Shown here: one piece after another, positions 58,832 through 64,000 of the stretch | Numbering within the stretch: the stretch's first letter is position 1 | How the letters are laid out: each line of letters starts with the position of its first letter | Assembly (NCBI GenBank): GCA_963978905.1 | Contig: OZ022260.1 | Location: 46,459,551 to 46,523,550, forward strand | DNA length: 64,000 nt | Source of the DNA: Trichostrongylus colubriformis | Taxonomy: Eukaryota; Nematoda; Chromadorea; Rhabditida; Trichostrongylidae | Direction of reading: 5' to 3' | Translations under genes and position numbers: made by a program | The notes under the pieces: model-generated | What the model saw: the letters and a program-made list of their open reading frames with translations, nothing else | The model's database searches: none | What the model was told of the DNA's origin: nothing

Positions 58832-60176
58832 CGCGGGCGACTTCAAAACGGGTCTCTTTCAGCCGCAGTCACATTGCCAGGACTGTAGCTGAAGCCGGTT
58901 CGGGCGCCATGTTGCTTTAGAAAGGCGATGAAGTGGCGTTGTTGCATCATCAACTAGCACTTACCTCATGTCTCACCTAAAAGAACCTTTGAACCGCCCC
59001 ACCTCAAACTGAAGTTTGGCTCGAGGTTGACAGAGATGTGGCAGCTCTCACCATTGTCAGTACCCATTCTAGAGAAGCGTTGCTCGCTGCAGTGATTAGA
59101 GAGCGCTGCAATGATTAGAGAGAAAGGCCACAAGAAATAGCGATAAAATCATGTAAACCCCATACCCATGGTTTGAGGCTGCTGGATTTTGATTTACCTT
59201 CCCTTACTTTCCCATCTCACAATGCCCCTTCCAACTGACCTCGCACACCGCACAAATAAAAAGACACCATTCTTTCTGAACACTCTGCTGCTAAAGAACC
59301 TTTGGAAAAGTGGGGCTTGGTTAGCGCTAGATCTCATAAATATGATGGACGAGTAAGGGCCCCAGCCGTAACTGCCGTAACTGCCGAGACAGGAGGATAC
59401 TTTTTCTAGGAATACTTATCTATTCGGTGACCACTTGACTGTGCGGCAGAATGTGGTGTCAATCAGAGACAGATAAAGGGTTCATTTATGGCGCCACAAA
59501 CCATGACGAACTTTGTCCCAAAGGATTATCATGCAACTGACGGTCTTTCTAGCGATGTGTTGATGTAATAGTATCAATATGAACAATAATAATATTATTA
59601 TTAATAGAAAGAAATGAACATGCATCCTCCTTTCAAGGCATCACGAGGAGCTTTCTAATCTTCTGTTGACCATGGGAGATATGCTGAGTAGCGATTGAGG
59701 CGAACAGAACAAGTGAAGTGGTTAGAAACCCGAGGAATGGGACTTCCTCCACTTTGCTGATTTCCATCAAACATTGAGGTTTCCACCCGTGTGTTTTCGC
59801 ACCCTAGAGGGATCAGTAGAGGGGATAAAGTGACAGCCAGACAAAGTAGTGGCTATTGTCCCATCCTTTCAGTTGGGGGGCATGGTGAGAAGCATAAAGC
59901 ACGCAGTTCACTGATATTAACACTTCAAATCGTCGCCGAAAAATTTAAAGTAAACATGTCGACCTCACTTCTGAATATCCAAGTTACTTTTCGCGCATGT
60001 AAAGCGCCGTTGCTCGATGTTGCGGAGAGACAGCGGACGCTATCTATAATGTCTTAGCTTCGGGGATAGTGCTACTAAAGCAGGAAAAACCATATTTGAA
60101 AAGTAATCACAGTTAAGAAAGGGAGAAGGTGGTAGTTCACATGTACTCCCCATCAGTGAATCACTTGTTGTCAGCA

Positions 60177-60187
60177 CCCCCCCCCCC
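60177..60187. repeat. Poly-C run (11)
   Basis: Eleven consecutive C, 47 bases upstream of the candidate ankyrin/FEM-1-like exon. Confidence 0.9.
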
Positions 60188-60234
60188 ACCACCACCTCAC
60201 TGTTCTAGTCACAGGATCTCGAGGTTAGTTTCAG

Positions 60235-60370
60235 TACCTTTGTATGCCGGAGAGCATTTTTATGTAGAAGCTATCATTATAGCTTGTCGTCTCGATGAGA
60301 TCGCCTCCCTTCTAGGCCTTGTCCGGAACTGCAGAGACGGCGCGATGCCTCTCCTAGTCAGTCGCTATCA
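60235..60370 (+). CDS. Candidate internal exon, ankyrin / FEM-1-like
   Basis: A 136-base open segment is bounded by a TTAGTTTCAG acceptor (ending 60234) and a CA|GTAAGA donor (60371). In the frame that stays open it reads AGEHFYVEAIIIACRLDEI, then ASLLGLVRNCRDGAMPLLVS and RY. The pattern of a helix pair followed by DGAxPLL(I/V)xxRY resembles an ankyrin repeat, and especially the N-terminus of FEM-1 proteins (GxHF lead-in, then TPLLIAARYGH). FEM-1 is a substrate receptor of a CUL-2 ubiquitin ligase in nematode sex determination; this is family knowledge, not shown here. No matching next ankyrin exon was found within the following 3.6 kb, so it could be an isolated fragment, an exon of a gene with long introns, or coincidence. 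The splice sites and in-frame match are seen; the family call is inference. Confidence 0.4.
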
Positions 60371-61035
60371 GTAAGATCTCTGACTACGTAATACCTCGTA
60401 GAAGCATAAGTACTGGAGCTGAAAAGACACCGTCAACAGAAAGTGTTACACTGTATGATTGAAGGAAATGCCATAAGCATTGTCACAGAAATGGGATTCT
60501 GTGCTAGCTGCTTATATTCGGTCCCACGATTCGGCGAATATATATTTTCGAGGAGAAAAGACCTTATGGCTACAGGGAGGTCAGCTTCCAAACCAACTCC
60601 ATCGGTACCCAGTTCCTTGAACTACGTGAGGCGGGCCCTCATTTTGCTTAAAAGTTAAAGCGCGTAATAAAGTCACACACTAACAGAACTGAGCGGATGA
60701 AATTTTGGTGTTTCAGAGTAAAACTTCTACATTGACCTAAAGTCTTCATTTCTAGGAAAAAGAAATAGCAGAAGTGAGACTTATATCCCAACACCTTGTT
60801 GGACTGGACAGGCTAAACGGCAAAGGCATAAATAAATGTATCTGGAACGTTGAATTCTGTATTCTGAGCCATTTTCATGGTAGAACCGTGGGTCATAGCT
60901 GAGTTGCAGACTTTTCTGTAGCACTCCCGCGTTACAAAATCTCGACGATCCCAAAATTATCACAACTTCCAAGTTCCGAAAAAAGCCAGCCGCTCCATTT
61001 ATAGGCAGCAAATTGTCACAATCAAATCAGTCTGA

Positions 61036-61165
61036 TTCAATTTATTTAGCTGTTTATATTATAATATAATTAGTAACAATAGTAATAATTTAATTAATTA
61101 ATAGTTAATTAATATAATTTAATAAAAATTTTTATTATTATTTATTTATCAATAAATAAATAAAT
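61036..61165. repeat. A/T-rich low-complexity block
   Basis: Almost pure A/T with short palindromes (TTAATTAATTAA, AATAAATAAATAAAT), bracketed by CTGATTCAA and an inverted-like CAGATTCAA. Confidence 0.85.
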
Positions 61166-61773
61166 CAGATTCAATGCATACTTGATATGTGGAGATGCTA
61201 TTATATAACACAAAGAAACCAATATTCCAGGCAGAATAATTCAAACAAAGCGAAACAATTATATCAGGTATAAGCAGGAGACTGCGTTTTGGTGAGGGTC
61301 TCCCTAAGAAAAGCTGCGAACAACGAACAAAATGAGGTGGCAAAATGGCCTTCTTGAAACATACCGCATTAAACACACGGCACAAAATCCTTTCTGAAAC
61401 AGAGTTTTCACCACTTAGTTCAATTATCCTCATTACACATATGTTAGTGAATGTAGGGAATGACGGGACCAGTAATCAGTGAAAGAACTGGAAAGCGGCA
61501 GTCTAACACTGCATGTCTCAAGGGAGCCTTAAAGCGGAAAGACGCTCGTGGAGTGCGATAGGCAAGTGAACACTACGAGCGTAAGACTTCGGCACGAAAC
61601 ACATTGATTCACACATCCACACACATATGTAGCCAACCAAAAAAAGGAAGTCGCGGTCGCGTGAAAGAGCGACGCATAGCCAGTGCTAATTCAAATACGT
61701 TTTCGGCTCTCATTCTCCCGGTATCTCTCCTCAGTAAACTACGGCTAAGTGGTAAGGTGGGTTGCGGGCTTAG

Positions 61774-61956
61774 GCATGTCTGAGGATTCCTCAACTGTGG
61801 TCGTACTCTGAGCTACAAGAAGATGGCGTTATTGGAGTGGGATTTCGACGAGCAGTCTCTGCCGACGTACCTGAATTTGTAGCGAATGTGGCGGCTAATG
61901 GTTTGGAAGAAGGGTTTTTATTAATGACCATTGATAATCATACTTTTAACTGCGCA
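61774..61956 (+). CDS. Candidate exon, pepsin-like aspartic protease fragment
   Basis: After a GGGCTTAG acceptor (ending 61773) an open frame reads QLWSYSELQEDGVIGVGF, then RRAVSADVPEFVANVAANGL and EEGFLLMTIDN. In A1-family aspartic proteases the segment DGILGLGF...VPxxxxNxxxQGL...F(S/T)xxL lies between the two catalytic aspartates and is one of the best conserved parts of the fold, so the DGVIGVGF core and its spacing to VPEF and GLEEGF support the call. A possible donor is at 61957 (CA|GTAGTA); otherwise the frame ends at TGA 61966-61968. Neither catalytic motif (DTGS near the N-terminus, DTGT/S later) was found nearby, so this is at best one exon of a larger gene or a fragment left by a pseudogene. 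Confidence 0.4.
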
Positions 61957-62536
61957 GTAGTACTATGACCCCTTATTTAATTTTTTTACGTTCTTTGGAA
62001 ACCATACCGATGTATATCAATAACATCTGTGATGGTGGAAGAGGATTGAGGTCGCACTGTTAGAGTAGTGTTGGGGAGAGGGGAAGCAACTCTCAAACAT
62101 TTTCTTTTTCTTCAACGCAACGCTTGACCCTAGAGGGTTGCTCCACATTTTTTCGGTTTGAATGCTGCATAGATCAACGGAGCCGCCCGTTCTTCATTGG
62201 TTCTCTACGGGAGAGTGGCTGATCTCAATGAAGGAGCAAACAACGAGCTCTAGTGCAGAGTTTGCGGCTAGGTGGTGAGAGTTTGGCACGACGTAGCAAA
62301 TAGCCCCAAATAATATCCACTGATGGCTCAACCCTGTTTAATTGTGAGCTCGCAAAAGAACCGTAAAGAAATAGCAGGAAGTTCCGCCTTTACTTCAAGG
62401 GCACATTTCGCAGCTATCAGATTGATCCAATACATCCTCGGACAGACAGATGCTGTGAAATCGTCCAGAATGCATTCTCAATGCAACGCTACGGTGAGTC
62501 ATCACGGCGTTAGGCCGTGGTCATACATTACGCGTC

Positions 62537-62755
62537 ACAAAAGCCACGCGTCCAGTGCCAGATGTGGTTCAGGGGTTCAGGGGGCGTGGTTGATCCTGGT
62601 TGGAGCGAGCCTGAGGCCGCGGTCGCACTTTACGCGTCTGCGTCATTGACGCAGACGCGTAAAGTGCGACCGCGGCCTCAGGCTCGCTCCAACCAGGATC
62701 AACCACGCCCCCTGAACCCCTGAACCACATCTGGCACTGGACGCGTGGCTTTTGT
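62537..62755. repeat. Perfect 219-bp palindrome
   Basis: Two 109-base arms are exact reverse complements around a single central base (62646). The sequence just left (TTA then GGCCGTGGTCATACATTACG from 62513) and the central part of each arm (GGCCGCGGTCGCACTTTACG) resemble the ends of the TTA-target MITE family, so the palindrome probably arose from such an element. Open frames on both strands are artefacts of symmetry. Confidence 0.9.
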
Positions 62756-64000
62756 AACGTGGGCGAAGGAGACTGGCAAATGACTCCGAAAACAGAATAA
62801 GATGGAAATTCCAGTTGTGAATTCAACGTAAAGTGGGAAAAACAGAGGATGTCGTTGAGTTTTGTGCGATACCATCAACACTCGGTCGAAAGCCCTTTTC
62901 TGAACTACAATTGTGCGAGGACCGTGATCCTTGGGCCTTATTAGTGGTGGGGTTTCAGTTCATTTTCTTCATTGATCAAAACACCCCTGCTCTCAATGCT
63001 GGACGCAAACGTTCACTGATTATTGCAAAAATGTTTTTTTAACATATTTTCCATTTGAAATGAAGTTCAAAGTGAAGCTCATCGTTAGTTTCTGAATCAA
63101 AGATCTCACAAGGGAAGGGTATCATGTCGGAGTGGTCATTTCTAAAACGACACAAATCATTCGACGCGCTTTTGGACGCTCATTCCGAATCTGTATTCAG
63201 AATCTGCCAAACGATTCTATGAGTGAAGTTATGAAGGTTTTTCCAATACACCGCTTCCACATGTATGAGCTTACTTCTCGATCACGTCGGAGATGAATAC
63301 AAGGTAAGTTCAACGCCTGCAACCAGCAGGATAATACAGCGATATTCGAAGCGATTTCAGATTTCCACAGCGCACGGATTGGGCGCACGACTATGATGTG
63401 CGTGCTCAGGGGGTTAGATTACTCCTCTGTGCAAATTTTTAGCCAAATCGAGTTTTTGACCCATCTTGGAAAAATTAGGGGTGGTCCGAGGTATAATAGT
63501 TTTTTGACCCGCTTCTCGGAATTTTTCTTGTAAAAAACCATGAACCGTGACAGAGAGAACTTCAGCATATCTATTACACATGCTCACGACACCAAATGTA
63601 CGAATAACTCATGACACAAATGTCGTGAAAGCGCTCAATAGGGAATTTGCTCGGCAAGGGTCTCGGTTAAACCATTAGGGGTGGTCCGAGGGCTTCCCCT
63701 TGGTTTAAAATGTTGCCACCGAATAGCCCATGAATTTTCCGAAATCGTGTCAAAAACTCGGACTGGCTAATAACTGGTGCTGGATAGGTTACGTGAACTT
63801 ACGTGAACACGAAAATGACACTGGTTGACACTGGACGCACGAAAACGTCTAACTCGCGCTCTGTGGACTTCCGAACGTACCATGTAATATAAAGTGTCAT
63901 TTGTTCTGATGAACTTCCATTACTCCCTTCAGAGAATTGTTTGGCAGATTTTGAACACGAATTTGCAATCAGCGTCCAAAACCGCATCGAATTATATGTG
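62756..64000. other. No gene recognised
   Basis: A strong donor (AATACAAG|GTAAGT) at 63304 follows a short frame, MSLLLDHVGDEYK, but the next acceptor does not continue an open frame. Confidence 0.45.
63473..63691. repeat. Direct repeat spaced 200 bp
   Basis: ATTAGGGGTGGTCCGAGG occurs at 63474-63491 and 63674-63691. The sequence between is unique as far as seen here. Confidence 0.8.

Larger units (their letters stand above)
55020..60176. other. No gene recognised apart from the 58.6-kb candidate
   Basis: Contains C/G runs and short open frames. 57408-57707 (-), starting MENFEWRLKEE, is the most protein-like but has no recognised family. Confidence 0.45.

Noticed and set aside
62323..62881. 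Mirror-image frames on both strands
   Set aside because: Produced by the perfect palindrome.
63120..63305. Short frames before a strong donor at 63304
   Set aside because: The following acceptor at 63362 leads to an immediate stop in the required phase.

Overview
The window looks like a gene-poor, repeat-rich stretch of a nematode nuclear genome, most likely a clade V (strongylid, hookworm-like) species. The strongest evidence is an intact nematode-specific sperm gene of the SSP family (small MSP-domain proteins) at 34600-34926. Short introns with TTTCAG-type acceptors and several deleted mariner transposons agree with this. There are no operons, ribosome binding sites or other bacterial features, and I found no rRNA, tRNA, SL RNA or CRISPR array. 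The species assignment is inference.

Recognisable protein-coding sequence is sparse. There is one complete gene (the SSP-like protein, + strand). There is one cytidine deaminase 3' exon on the - strand (about 20887-21264) with an apparent one-base frame break in its last 30 codons. Two isolated + strand exons are weaker calls: an ankyrin/FEM-1-like exon at 60235-60370 and a pepsin-like exon at 61774-61956. Several other open frames (1886-2614 -, 5524-6006 -, 18018-18197 -, 41866-42567 +, 43775-43990 +, 45292-45558 -, 58553-58831 -) are listed as unrecognised candidates only. The remaining single-copy sequence could be introns of larger genes whose exons I cannot see.

Mobile and repetitive DNA dominates. 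Three internally deleted mariner copies have TA target duplications: two near-identical + strand twins (10955-11852 and 49569-50467) and one - strand copy (52966-53812). A 212-bp mariner-type MITE lies at 16353-16564. A 2.34-kb foldback element (23302-25642) has arms of about 1.03 kb around a 275-bp unique spacer. A TTA-target MITE family has copies at 9686, 29929 and 32670 and a partial one near 3950. A second MITE family with 8-9-bp target duplications is at 1294 and 46117. A family of about 0.4 kb with GC-rich internal hairpins and a conserved tail has five members (3245, 35514, 40556, 48351, 52170). A tRNA-like SINE family (25755, 44336) and a further two-copy repeat (22343, 33770) complete the dispersed set. 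A perfect 219-bp palindrome sits at 62537-62755.

Local duplications (4.5 kb, 10.5 kb, 11.9/12.3 kb, 17.2-17.6 kb, 22.8 kb, 63.5 kb), several poly-C/poly-G runs and an ATTAAT/TAA microsatellite block (54.55-54.79 kb) add to a picture of DNA shaped mainly by transposition and local duplication. The few recognised genes have no evident functional link to one another.
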